The notes under the pieces: model-generated
The model's database searches: none
Seen by the model: only the letters and a program-made list of their open reading frames with translations
What the model was told of the DNA's origin: nothing
Made by a program: the position numbers and the translations under genes
In this document: positions 1-5,390 of the stretch, piece by piece
Position numbering within the stretch: position 1 is the first letter of the stretch
Layout: each line of letters begins with the position of its first letter
NCBI GenBank assembly: GCA_900548775.1
Contig: URLM01000051.1
Coordinates: 1-12,718 of the forward strand
Length of the DNA: 12,718 bases
From: an uncultured Olsenella sp.
GTDB taxonomy: Bacteria > Actinomycetota > Coriobacteriia > Coriobacteriales > Atopobiaceae
Direction of reading: 5' to 3'

Positions 1-3
1 GTT

Positions 4-80
4 CGGGGCGTAGCGCAGCTTGGTAGCGCATCTGCTTTGGGAGCAGAGGGTCGCTGGTTCGAATCCAGTCGCCCCGACCA
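4..80 (+). tRNA. tRNA-Pro (anticodon TGG)
   Basis: A full cloverleaf can be drawn. The acceptor stem CGGGGCG (4-10) pairs with CGCCCCG (70-76). The anticodon stem TCTGC/GCAGA encloses the loop TTTGGGA, which gives anticodon TGG with T33. The T arm contains GGTTCGAATCC, and CCA is encoded at 78-80. The gene decodes proline CCN codons. A terminator follows directly, so it is the last or only gene of its transcript; its promoter lies outside the window. Phage-derived DNA begins just downstream, as expected if this tRNA 3' end once served as an integration site. Confidence 0.96.
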
Positions 81-93
81 TAGAAACGCAGGT

Positions 94-125
94 GGGGCGG
101 GGTAAAACCCGCCCCTTTTCTATTT
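94..125 (+). terminator. Rho-independent terminator of tRNA-Pro
   Basis: GGGGCGGG (94-101) and CCCGCCCC (108-115) form an 8-bp G+C stem with a 6-nt loop. A T-rich tail (TTTTCTATTT) starts at 116. It sits 14 bases after the tRNA CCA end. Confidence 0.9.
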
Positions 126-147
126 CAACTACCGAGAGAAGCGCCGG

Positions 148-330
148 CTATCTGTCAGACGCCCTGACGCTGCTGTCCGGCTGCGTGTAGGTTATTGAGT
201 TGCGCAGGCGCCCGGTGTCCACGGGGCACCTGGCCTTCGCGTGGCCCTCGGCGGCCAGGCCCACCTGCTCCAGGCCGCGCGAGAGCGCCGGGGCGAGCGC
301 CGATAGCCACTCCTGCGTGTGGTCGCTCAC
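148..330 (-). pseudogene. Remnant of phage HK97 gp10-like tail/connector protein
   Basis: Sixty codons from a GTG start at 330 to TAG at 148-150. The segment A-EGHAKARCPVDTGRLRNSI is the hallmark of the HK97-gp10 family of phage head-tail/minor tail proteins, where a helical N-terminus leads into a 'P-DTG-LRNSI' strand. Known members run well over 100 residues. Here the frame stops about ten residues after that motif, so the beta-rich C-terminal half is missing. The GTG lies 2 bases after the stop of another phage-like frame (333-335), the tight packing typical of phage structural operons. I infer decayed prophage DNA left beside tRNA-Pro. The family call rests on the motif alone, and expression is not expected. 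Confidence 0.6.
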
Positions 331-332
331 GT

Positions 333-405
333 CTACGACGGGTCGCCCGGGTAGCGCAGGCCGTTCGAGAAGCGGCCGTCGTTGCCCACAAGGCGGCACA
401 GATTG
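333..405 (-). pseudogene. 3' end of a second phage-like gene (fragment)
   Basis: The minus strand is open up to TAG at 333-335 and reads ...GNLCRLVGNDGRFSNGLRYPGDPS. This is a plausible protein C-terminus lying directly upstream of the gp10-like remnant, in the position where phage operons carry head-closure or head-tail connector genes. No start codon or upstream domain remains: the sequence turns AT-rich above about 430, so only the last two dozen codons survive. I do not recognise the family. The call depends on its position and on sensible amino-acid composition. Confidence 0.35.
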
Positions 406-419
406 CCTCTTCCGCGAAG

Positions 420-509
420 CCTCACACGTGTTGTTTCTTATTTGATTTTGTCAGCAGACTAACAGGGATTTTCTCGCAACAGATAAGAATAGAAATAATA
501 CGTGTGAGG
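420..509. repeat. 10-bp inverted repeat bounding an AT-rich segment
   Basis: CCTCACACGT (420-429) is repeated exactly in inverted orientation as ACGTGTGAGG (500-509). The 70 bases between are AT-rich, unlike both flanks. A second inverted pair begins 2 bases later: TTAGGCGAG (511-519) and CTCGCCTAA (588-596), bracketing the hcp terminator. No coding frame is visible. The segment could be the scar of a small element or prophage boundary, or a region with extended 3' RNA structure. Confidence 0.5.
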
Positions 510-550
510 TTTAGGCGAGGCCGCAGCAACACAAAAGGCGTCTTCGCTAA

Positions 551-586
551 GAGAAAAAGGGGCCAGGCGACAATTCGCCTGGCCCC
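551..586 (-). terminator. Rho-independent terminator of hcp
   Basis: Read on the minus strand, GGGGCCAGGCGA (575-586) pairs with TCGCCTGGCCCC (559-570) around a 4-nt loop, a 12-bp stem. TTTTT (554-558) and CTC follow. It lies about 32 bases beyond the hcp stop codon. Confidence 0.92.
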
Positions 587-617
587 TCTCGCCTAACGCC
601 GCAACAGCTCACTCCCC

Positions 618-2210
618 CTATGCGAGAAGCGCGGTGAGGTCCTCCTCGGGCGTCGAGATGGGAGAGATGCCAAACTCGCGCACCAGAATGTCAAGGACGT
701 TGGGGCTCACGAAGGCAGGGAGCGTAGGCCCAAGCTTGATGTCCTTGATGCCCAGGTAGAGAAGGGCAAGCAGGTCCGCAACAGCCTTCTGCTCGTACCA
801 GGAGAGCACGATCGAGAGCGGCAGGTCATTCACGCCACAGTCGAAGGCATCCGCAAGAGCCAGGGCAATCTCGACGGCGCTGTAGGCGTCGTTGCACTGG
901 CCGATGTCGAGAAGCCTGGGGATACCGTCAATGTCGCCCAGGTCAAGGTCGTTGAAGCGGTACTTGCCGCACGCAAGGGTGAGGATGACCGTGTCATTGG
1001 GAGCCTGCTTGACGAGCTCAGTGTAGTAGTTACGGCCGGGCTTGGCGCCGTCGCAGCCGCCAACGAGGAAGAAGTGCTTGATGTCGCCAGCCTTGACGGC
1101 GTCGACAACCTTGTCGGCAACCGAGAGCACCGCCGCGCGAGCAAAGCCAGTCACGACCTTGGTGCCGCCGTTAATGCCCGTGAGCTGCACATCCTCGTCG
1201 TAGCCACCAAGCTCCTTGGCCTTCTCGATGACCGGGGTGAAGTCCTTCGTACCATCGGGGGCAGCGGGGATGTGCACCAGCTCGGGGTACGAGACGACCT
1301 CGGTCGTGAAGACGCGGTCGGCGTAGCTGGGACGAGGCGGCATGAGGCAGTTCGTGGTGAACACGAACGCCGCCGGGACATTGGCGAACTCCTTCTGCTG
1401 GTTCTGCCATGCCGTGCCGAAGTTACCCTTGAGCTGCGGATAGCGCTTGAGCTCGGGATAGGCGTTGGCGGGGAGCATCTCGCCGTGCGTGTAGACGTTC
1501 ACGCCCGTGCCCTCGGTCTGCTCGAGGAGGAGCTTGAGGTCATGCAGGTCGTGGCCGGAGATGACGATGAAGGGGCCCTTCTCGATCTTGAGGGAGACCT
1601 CGGTGGGCTCAGGCATGCCGTAGGCGCCGGTATTGGCTGCGTCAAGCAGGCCCATCACATCGTGGCTGAGCTTGCCCACCTGCATGGAGACGCCAAGAAG
1701 CTTGTTGAGGTCGCTCTCGGTGGCGAGGGCGGCAAGGCAGTCGACAAAGGCCTGCTGCGCCTCGTCGCTCACGGACCCGAGCATTCGAGCGTGGTACGCG
1801 TAGGCGGCGGCACCACGAAGCCCAAAGAGGATCAGCGACTTAAGAGATCGCACGTCTTCGTTGTCCGTCCAGACGTGACAGAGGAGCAGGTCCTGGGCAG
1901 CCTCGACGCCAGCGGCAGCGGCGATGCGCTCCTTCTCGGCGCGAACTTCCTCAGTGATTGCCTGGACGGTGTCCTTGGAGAAGTTGACGTTGGTGATGCA
2001 GGTGAAGAGCCCGCTCACGATGAGCTTGTCGGCAAGCTCGCTGCGAGTCCCGGCAAGCTTGCAGGTGCTGGCAAGGCCAACCAGCGCACCGGTGAGCTCG
2101 TCCTGGGCAAGCGCAACGTCGAAGGGCTTGCCGCAAACGCCAGCCCTGCCGGTGCATGCCTTGCAGCCCGCGGTCTGCTCGCACTGGAAGCAGAACATCT
2201 TCTCGTCCAT
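618..2210 (-). CDS. hcp: Hydroxylamine reductase / hybrid cluster protein
   Basis: A 530-residue protein. Hcp is a cytoplasmic Fe-S protein linked to NO and nitrosative-stress detoxification, with hydroxylamine and NO reductase activities reported for the family. The N-terminal cysteines C7, C10, C19 and C26 (C-X2-C-X8-C-X6-C) suit the short-spacing type of anaerobes rather than the longer spacing of E. coli Hcp; C16 is an extra cysteine. Hybrid-cluster ligand positions are all present: H220 (SGHDLHDL), E244 (THGEM), C288 (TTNCLMPP), C386 (GGCDGAKPG), C414 (LACGKYRFN), C439 (IGQCNDAYSA), E473 and K475 (WYEQKA). The ATG at 2210 is chosen because AGAGGAA precedes it and the product then begins MDEKMFCFQC as in the family; the frame stays open further upstream but is not Hcp-like. 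No hcr reductase gene is adjacent. The gene is divergent from a Crp/Fnr regulator across a palindromic operator. Confidence 0.96.
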   Translation of the reverse strand: MDEKMFCFQCEQTAGCKACTGRAGVCGKPFDVALAQDELTGALVGLASTCKLAGTRSELADKLIVSGLFTCITNVNFSKDTVQAITEEVRAEKERIAAAAGVEAAQDLLLCHVWTDNEDVRSLKSLILFGLRGAAAYAYHARMLGSVSDEAQQAFVDCLAALATESDLNKLLGVSMQVGKLSHDVMGLLDAANTGAYGMPEPTEVSLKIEKGPFIVISGHDLHDLKLLLEQTEGTGVNVYTHGEMLPANAYPELKRYPQLKGNFGTAWQNQQKEFANVPAAFVFTTNCLMPPRPSYADRVFTTEVVSYPELVHIPAAPDGTKDFTPVIEKAKELGGYDEDVQLTGINGGTKVVTGFARAAVLSVADKVVDAVKAGDIKHFFLVGGCDGAKPGRNYYTELVKQAPNDTVILTLACGKYRFNDLDLGDIDGIPRLLDIGQCNDAYSAVEIALALADAFDCGVNDLPLSIVLSWYEQKAVADLLALLYLGIKDIKLGPTLPAFVSPNVLDILVREFGISPISTPEEDLTALLA

Positions 2211-2270
2211 TGGGTTCCTCTCTCTTTGGGCGGTTCGTTGACTGCCAGTGTGAGAGTCAGGCGAGAAGTG

Positions 2271-2292
2271 GTATGTTGTGGTCACAACATAC
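2271..2292. promoter_or_regulatory. Perfect 22-bp palindrome, probable Crp/Fnr-family operator
   Basis: GTATGTTGTG (2271-2280), central GT, then CACAACATAC (2283-2292): 10-bp perfect arms in the divergent hcp/regulator intergenic region. The core TTGTG-N2-CACAA has the size and symmetry of Crp/Fnr-family sites and resembles HcpR-type operators. Its centre lies about 71 bases from the hcp start and about 32 from the regulator start. A TACAAT -10-like hexamer for the regulator lies at 2296-2301, so binding there could also autoregulate it. Confidence 0.75.
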
Positions 2293-2313
2293 TCATACAA
2301 TTGGTGGTGCATA

Positions 2314-2997
2314 ATGCGCGATGTGAATCCCGAGTTCTTGTGCAAGACAAGCCTCTTCCAAGGCGTCACGCCCCAGGAGGTAACCACAATGCTGGGGTGT
2401 TTGGCGGCGCAGCCAAAGACGTACGAGAAGGGCGAGCTCGTGTGGATGGAGGGCAACCCAGTCACGAGCGTGGGAATCGTCCTCGAGGGCGCGGTTCGCG
2501 TCGAGGGCGCCGACGTGTGGGGAAACGCCAGCGTGATGGGGAGCTTCTCGGCCGGCGAGATGTTTGGCGAAGCGTTTGCCGCCCTTCCCGGAGAGCCGCT
2601 GCTCACGAACGTGGTCGCGACAAAGACCCCCACCAAGGTGCTCTTCATCGACGTGACGCACATCATGCACAGCTGTCCAAGGGCTTGTGCCTACCATGCA
2701 AAGGTGGCCGAGAACCTCCTGGCATCCGTTGCACGCAAGAACGTACGCCTCACGCGAAGGATTCGCGACGCCGCACCAAAGTCCATTAGGGGGAAGCTTC
2801 TCGCCTACCTCTCGACCCAGTCCAAGCTTGCGGGTTCGAGCGAGTTTGACATCCCCTTCACGCGCCAGCAGCTTGCCGATTACCTGGGTGTCGACAGGTG
2901 TGCGCTCTGCACCGTCATCGGGGAACTCGAGCGGGACGGGAAGCTCAAGGCCAACCGTCGGCACTTCTCGCTTGCCGAGGTGGCAGAACGCCGATAG
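2314..2997 (+). CDS. Crp/Fnr-family regulator, probable HcpR-type controller of hcp
   Basis: A 227-residue cytoplasmic regulator. The N-terminal cyclic-nucleotide-binding-like beta-barrel spans about residues 5-115 (LFQGVTPQEV; YEKGELVWMEG; VGIVLEGAVRV; GEMFGE), followed by a dimerisation helix at about 122-150. The C-terminal winged helix (about 155-225) has the HTH at 183-207 (FTRQQLADYLGVDR). There is no Fnr-type N-terminal cysteine cluster. The adjacent divergent hcp gene and shared palindrome fit HcpR, which in other anaerobes senses NO or nitrite stress and switches on hcp. The ATG at 2314 is preferred over an upstream GTG at 2278 because the GTG lies inside the operator and adds a non-homologous tail. 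The recognition helix carries C196 and C199, where related regulators commonly read D-R-S-A-L-S. HcpR identity is inferred from context; Crp/Fnr membership is certain. Confidence 0.9.
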   Translation: MRDVNPEFLCKTSLFQGVTPQEVTTMLGCLAAQPKTYEKGELVWMEGNPVTSVGIVLEGAVRVEGADVWGNASVMGSFSAGEMFGEAFAALPGEPLLTNVVATKTPTKVLFIDVTHIMHSCPRACAYHAKVAENLLASVARKNVRLTRRIRDAAPKSIRGKLLAYLSTQSKLAGSSEFDIPFTRQQLADYLGVDRCALCTVIGELERDGKLKANRRHFSLAEVAERR

Positions 2998-3004
2998 CGC
3001 TCCC

Positions 3005-3601
3005 CTATCGACCCAACGCAGACGCGACCTCCTCGCGAAGGCGGGGAAGGACGTCCGTCTCGAACCAGGGGTTCCTGCTCATCCAAAGCCGGTTTCTGGG
3101 AGAGGGGTGCACGAGCGGGAAGTACGTGGGGAGATACGCCTCGTAGCCACGGACAATATCGGCTAGCTTGGCCGAGGGCGGAAGACCGAGGTAGCGCCGC
3201 GTGGCGTAGGACCCAACGAGGACGGTGAGGCGAACCTGAGGCATCATGCCGAGAAGGGCGGGGTGCCACTTCTCGGCAAACCCCTTCCGAGGGGGCAGGT
3301 CGCCGGACTTGCCTTTGCCGGGATAGTAGAAGTCCATGGGGAGAAGCGCGACCGCGGAGGGGTCGTAGAAGGTCTCGCGATCGATGCCGAGCCACTCACG
3401 CAAGCGGTCCCCGCTCTTGTCGTTCCAGGGGATGCGCGTCTCCTGGGCGACCCTTCCCGGGGCCTGGCCGATGATCACCAGTCGAGACGAGGTGGACGCC
3501 GTGTAGAGCGGGTCGATACCCTGACGCGTGAACGACTCGTTCTGCTCGTCCGCACGAATTGCCTGGAAAATGCTGTTGAAGTCCGCCTGCGTTCCTGCCA
3601 T
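3005..3601 (-). CDS. Uracil-DNA glycosylase superfamily protein, cluster-less
   Basis: A 198-residue protein with the two UDG-fold signatures: GQAPG (45-49, motif A, water-activating/phosphate loop) and HPSPRN (165-170, motif B, minor-groove loop). The family-typical stretches IPWNDKSGDRLREWLG and PGKGKSGDLPPRKGFAEKWHP are also present. UDG-fold enzymes excise uracil or other deaminated bases at the start of base-excision repair. There is not a single cysteine, so it cannot be a 4Fe-4S family 4 or 5 enzyme. It belongs to the small bacterial UDG-like group whose glycosylase activity is not firmly established. The start at 3601 has GGAGG about 8 bases upstream. It converges on the Crp/Fnr gene with only 7 bases between stops and no room for a separate terminator. 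Confidence 0.85.
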   Translation of the reverse strand: MAGTQADFNSIFQAIRADEQNESFTRQGIDPLYTASTSSRLVIIGQAPGRVAQETRIPWNDKSGDRLREWLGIDRETFYDPSAVALLPMDFYYPGKGKSGDLPPRKGFAEKWHPALLGMMPQVRLTVLVGSYATRRYLGLPPSAKLADIVRGYEAYLPTYFPLVHPSPRNRLWMSRNPWFETDVLPRLREEVASALGR

Positions 3602-3661
3602 GAGGAGCCTCCCGTCTCGCCTCTGCGATCTTCACTGTGGCACGCGTGACGAGTTTGATGT

Positions 3662-3675
3662 GTTGCAAATGCAAC
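3662..3675. promoter_or_regulatory. Short palindrome upstream of the UDG-like gene
   Basis: GTTGCA and TGCAAC flank a central AA, a perfect 14-bp dyad about 60-75 bases upstream of the UDG-like start and about 90 bases before tRNA-Gly. It could be an operator, but no regulator is linked to it. The remaining bases of 3602-3760 show no coding potential. Confidence 0.25.
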
Positions 3676-3705
3676 GGATACAGATAGCTTGTGGTTCTCG
3701 CCAGC

Positions 3706-3748
3706 TTGACTTGACGTCCGCCCGCGGGCTCCAATCTTGTTGTATACT
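3706..3748 (+). promoter_or_regulatory. Possible tRNA-Gly promoter
   Basis: TATACT at 3743-3748 is a good -10 hexamer ending 12 bases before the tRNA 5' end. Two overlapping -35-like hexamers, TTGACT (3706-3711) and TTGACG (3711-3716), lie upstream, but the spacer to the -10 is 26 bases or more. The -35/-10 pairing is therefore uncertain. Confidence 0.35.
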
Positions 3749-3760
3749 CTCCTATGCTCT

Positions 3761-3836
3761 GCGGCGGTAGTTCAATTGGTAGAGCGTCAGCCTTCCAAGC
3801 TGATTGTTGCGGGTTCGAGTCCCGTCCGCCGCTCCA
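3761..3836 (+). tRNA. tRNA-Gly (anticodon TCC)
   Basis: The acceptor stem GCGGCGG (3761-3767) pairs with CCGCCGC (3826-3832). The anticodon stem TCAGC/GCTGA holds the loop CTTCCAA, giving anticodon TCC. The T arm is CGGGTTCGAGTCCCG, the discriminator is T, and CCA is encoded at 3834-3836. It reads GGA/GGG codons. It is a single gene with its own terminator. Confidence 0.96.
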
Positions 3837-3845
3837 CGCAATCGC

Positions 3846-3872
3846 AGCCCGGGTTTAATCCCGGGCTTTTAT
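3846..3872 (+). terminator. Rho-independent terminator of tRNA-Gly
   Basis: AGCCCGGG (3846-3853) pairs with CCCGGGCT (3860-3867) around a 6-nt loop, followed by TTTT and ATT. It starts 9 bases after the tRNA. Confidence 0.9.
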
Positions 3873-3938
3873 TATGTGTCCTCCCCTGATGCATTATTCT
3901 CGGCGAACGTCCTGTCAAACCAGGCAACTCGCTTGCCA

Positions 3939-3944
3939 TACAAT
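3939..3944 (+). promoter_or_regulatory. Possible -10 element of the lipid kinase gene
   Basis: TACAAT lies 30 bases upstream of the start codon and downstream of the tRNA-Gly terminator, where a new promoter is needed. No convincing -35 sits at 16-18 bases; CTGTCA at 3912-3917 is 21 bases away. Confidence 0.35.
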
Positions 3945-3974
3945 GAGACTGCAACGCGACAAGGGAGGTTTCGC

Positions 3975-4904
3975 ATGGGCACTTCTCCGCTCGGCAGAAC
4001 GCTCGTCATAGCCAATCCGGCGGCGAACCGGGGCCAGGGATCTGAGGGTGCCGCCTTTGTCCAGTGCTTCCTTGACTCCTACCACAGCGCAACCACCCAT
4101 CATGAGCTCATCCTCACGAAGGCCGCGGGAGATGCAGAGAGCCTCGCTCGAGAGGCGAGCGGCTTTGACACCATCCTTGCCCTCGGAGGAGATGGGGTCA
4201 TCCACGAAGTTGTCAATGGCCTGATGAAACGCGATGCGAATGACCGTCCTCAGCTGGGCATCATTCCCATGGGGTCAGGCAACGACTACGCTCGCACGCT
4301 GGGGATGGCAATAAACGACCCATCCCGCGCTCTTGCACAACTTGTTCGCGGCCACGTCTTTTCCCTTGAAGTGGGGCATGTAAATGGCGTGTACTTCATG
4401 GAGACGCTCTCGTTTGGCATGGATGCGGCGATCGCTCTTGACACTGTTCGGCGCCGTCAGGAGGAGACTACGTCCCAGCACGGCGAGGGGCTCTTCATCA
4501 CCTCTGGAATTCGCATTTTCTCCGCGGGCTCAAACGGCTGGCCCTGCCGCGCGCAGTTTGATGGCATGCCCGAAGTTAAGCTCCCCACGGTTATCTTTGC
4601 AGTGCAGGTAGGGCCAACCTATGGCGGGGGCTTCGCCATTTGTCCGGAGGCTGACCCCTCGGACGGTCTCCTTGACGTGTGTTACAACGTCAAGATCCCA
4701 GGCCGCCCAAGACTGCTTGCCCTTCTGGGGCTAGCTAGGTTTGGTCGTCACACGGGCTCTGACTGTGTGAACTTGCTCAGGTTTACACGAGCAACCATGG
4801 ACTTCGAGACCCAGCCACCTTGTCAGGTAGACGGTGAGGAGCTCCGTGGGACGCACTTCGAAGTTGAGGTGGTTCCAAAAGCGCTTCGGGTCATCGCTCC
4901 GTAG
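3975..4904 (+). CDS. Diacylglycerol kinase (YegS/DgkB-type) family lipid kinase
   Basis: A 309-residue soluble or peripheral-membrane kinase. The catalytic domain contains the nucleotide-binding motif GGDGVIHEVVNGL (71-83), PMGSGNDYAR (98-107), an FGMDA strand (147-151), DGLLDV (230-235) and QVDGE (284-288). NPAANRGQG at 14-22 matches the N-terminal P-loop-like strand of DAGK_cat proteins. Members phosphorylate diacylglycerol or related lipids for phospholipid recycling; some act on undecaprenol, sphingosine-like or unknown lipids, so the substrate is open. The ATG at 3975 is chosen for AAGGGAGG 6 bases upstream. An earlier in-frame extension would run back through the tRNA-Gly terminator and is rejected. 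It is a lone gene; its 3' side runs into the 24-bp repeat array and a hairpin at 5080-5097. Confidence 0.92.
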   Translation: MGTSPLGRTLVIANPAANRGQGSEGAAFVQCFLDSYHSATTHHELILTKAAGDAESLAREASGFDTILALGGDGVIHEVVNGLMKRDANDRPQLGIIPMGSGNDYARTLGMAINDPSRALAQLVRGHVFSLEVGHVNGVYFMETLSFGMDAAIALDTVRRRQEETTSQHGEGLFITSGIRIFSAGSNGWPCRAQFDGMPEVKLPTVIFAVQVGPTYGGGFAICPEADPSDGLLDVCYNVKIPGRPRLLALLGLARFGRHTGSDCVNLLRFTRATMDFETQPPCQVDGEELRGTHFEVEVVPKALRVIAP

Positions 4905-4964
4905 GGTTTTCATTGCGTGACGGCAACGGCGTGCTCCAGAGTACTCCCCTGCTCGTCAGCCCGA

Positions 4965-5209
4965 TGCATCGAAGTGGCCTTCGTTACATGAAACGCGACT
5001 CAATTGCGCCGAACTAGCCTTCGTTACACCCCTTTTCCGACGGGACAATAACTTAGTGTAATAATTTAATACTTTATATATCCGCTGACCTGCGGATTTT
5101 CGTTAGCCACTTCCCAGGCCTACTTCGGGGCAAGCCATAAACCCATGTAACGAAGGGCAGTTCGGCGCAATAAGCGCTTTGAGTATGTAACGTAGGCGAG
5201 TTCGGCGCA
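4965..5209. repeat. Mirror-symmetric array of four 24-bp repeats
   Basis: Copies 1 and 2 (4965-4988, 5005-5028) are on the plus strand; copies 3 and 4 (5146-5169, 5186-5209) are inverted. The consensus begins TGCGCCGAACT and ends GCCTTCGTTACA with one variable base between. Eighteen of 24 positions are identical in all four copies, and copies 2 and 3 match at 22 of 24. Starts within each pair are exactly 40 bases apart (16-base spacers of unrelated sequence), and both pairs share one symmetry centre at 5087. Three copies contain the dyad CGAA-N6-TTCG; copy 4 has one change in it. The spacer sequences are not conserved, so the repeat unit rather than the whole arm is under constraint. Possible roles are a protein-binding array, a REP/BIME-like element, or a small non-autonomous mobile element with structured ends. 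No flanking target duplication is evident. Confidence 0.85.
5080..5100 (+). terminator. Probable terminator of the lipid kinase gene, at the centre of the repeat array
   Basis: ATCCGC (5080-5085) pairs with GCGGAT (5092-5097) around TGACCT, followed by a short T run (5097-5100). It lies about 175 bases after the kinase stop. The 6-bp stem and short T-tract make it a modest terminator. It nearly coincides with the repeat-array symmetry centre. Confidence 0.5.
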
Positions 5210-5327
5210 CGTGTCCAGCCTTTCGCAGTATGCCAAATGCATTCGTCCAGAATTCCCATTCCGATATCGTGCAGCCACGCCCGCAGTGCAAGGCAATTGC
5301 GGCGCAACGTACCGCCCGCGAGTCAAG

Positions 5328-5361
5328 AAAGGCCCCCGATGCGGGGTTCGCATCGGGGGCC
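5328..5361 (-). terminator. Terminator of ptsI
   Basis: GGCCCCCGATGCG (5331-5343) and CGCATCGGGGGCC (5349-5361) form a perfect 13-bp stem with a 5-nt loop. On the minus strand it is followed by TTTCTT. It begins 30 bases after the ptsI stop. The T-run is short, but the stem is very strong. Confidence 0.85.
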
Positions 5362-5390
5362 TCGAAAAACATACTAAGCGGCGCGCTCCC

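Larger units (their letters stand above)
4905..5390. other. 486-bp intergenic stretch between convergent genes
   Basis: No convincing coding frame is present on either strand. The stretch holds four 24-bp repeat copies (4965-5209), an AT-rich centre (about 5045-5080) with a terminator-like hairpin (5080-5100), about 120 featureless bases (5210-5330) and the ptsI terminator (5331-5361). Confidence 0.8.

Noticed and set aside
4..600. Intact attL/attR pair for a prophage at tRNA-Pro
   Set aside because: No second copy of the tRNA-Pro 3' end and no integrase frame are present in the window.
2211..2666. Upstream extension of the hcp frame
   Set aside because: It crosses the operator and the divergent regulator gene. 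The family N-terminus and a ribosome binding site both support the ATG at 2210.
1074..2789. Long plus-strand open frame (571 codons) opposite hcp and across the regulator start
   Set aside because: It runs through the hcp coding strand complement, the operator and part of the Crp/Fnr gene in another frame; both real genes have complete motif sets.
4965..5209. CRISPR array
   Set aside because: Spacers are only 16 bases, there are just two copies per orientation, the pairs are inverted to each other, and no cas gene is present.
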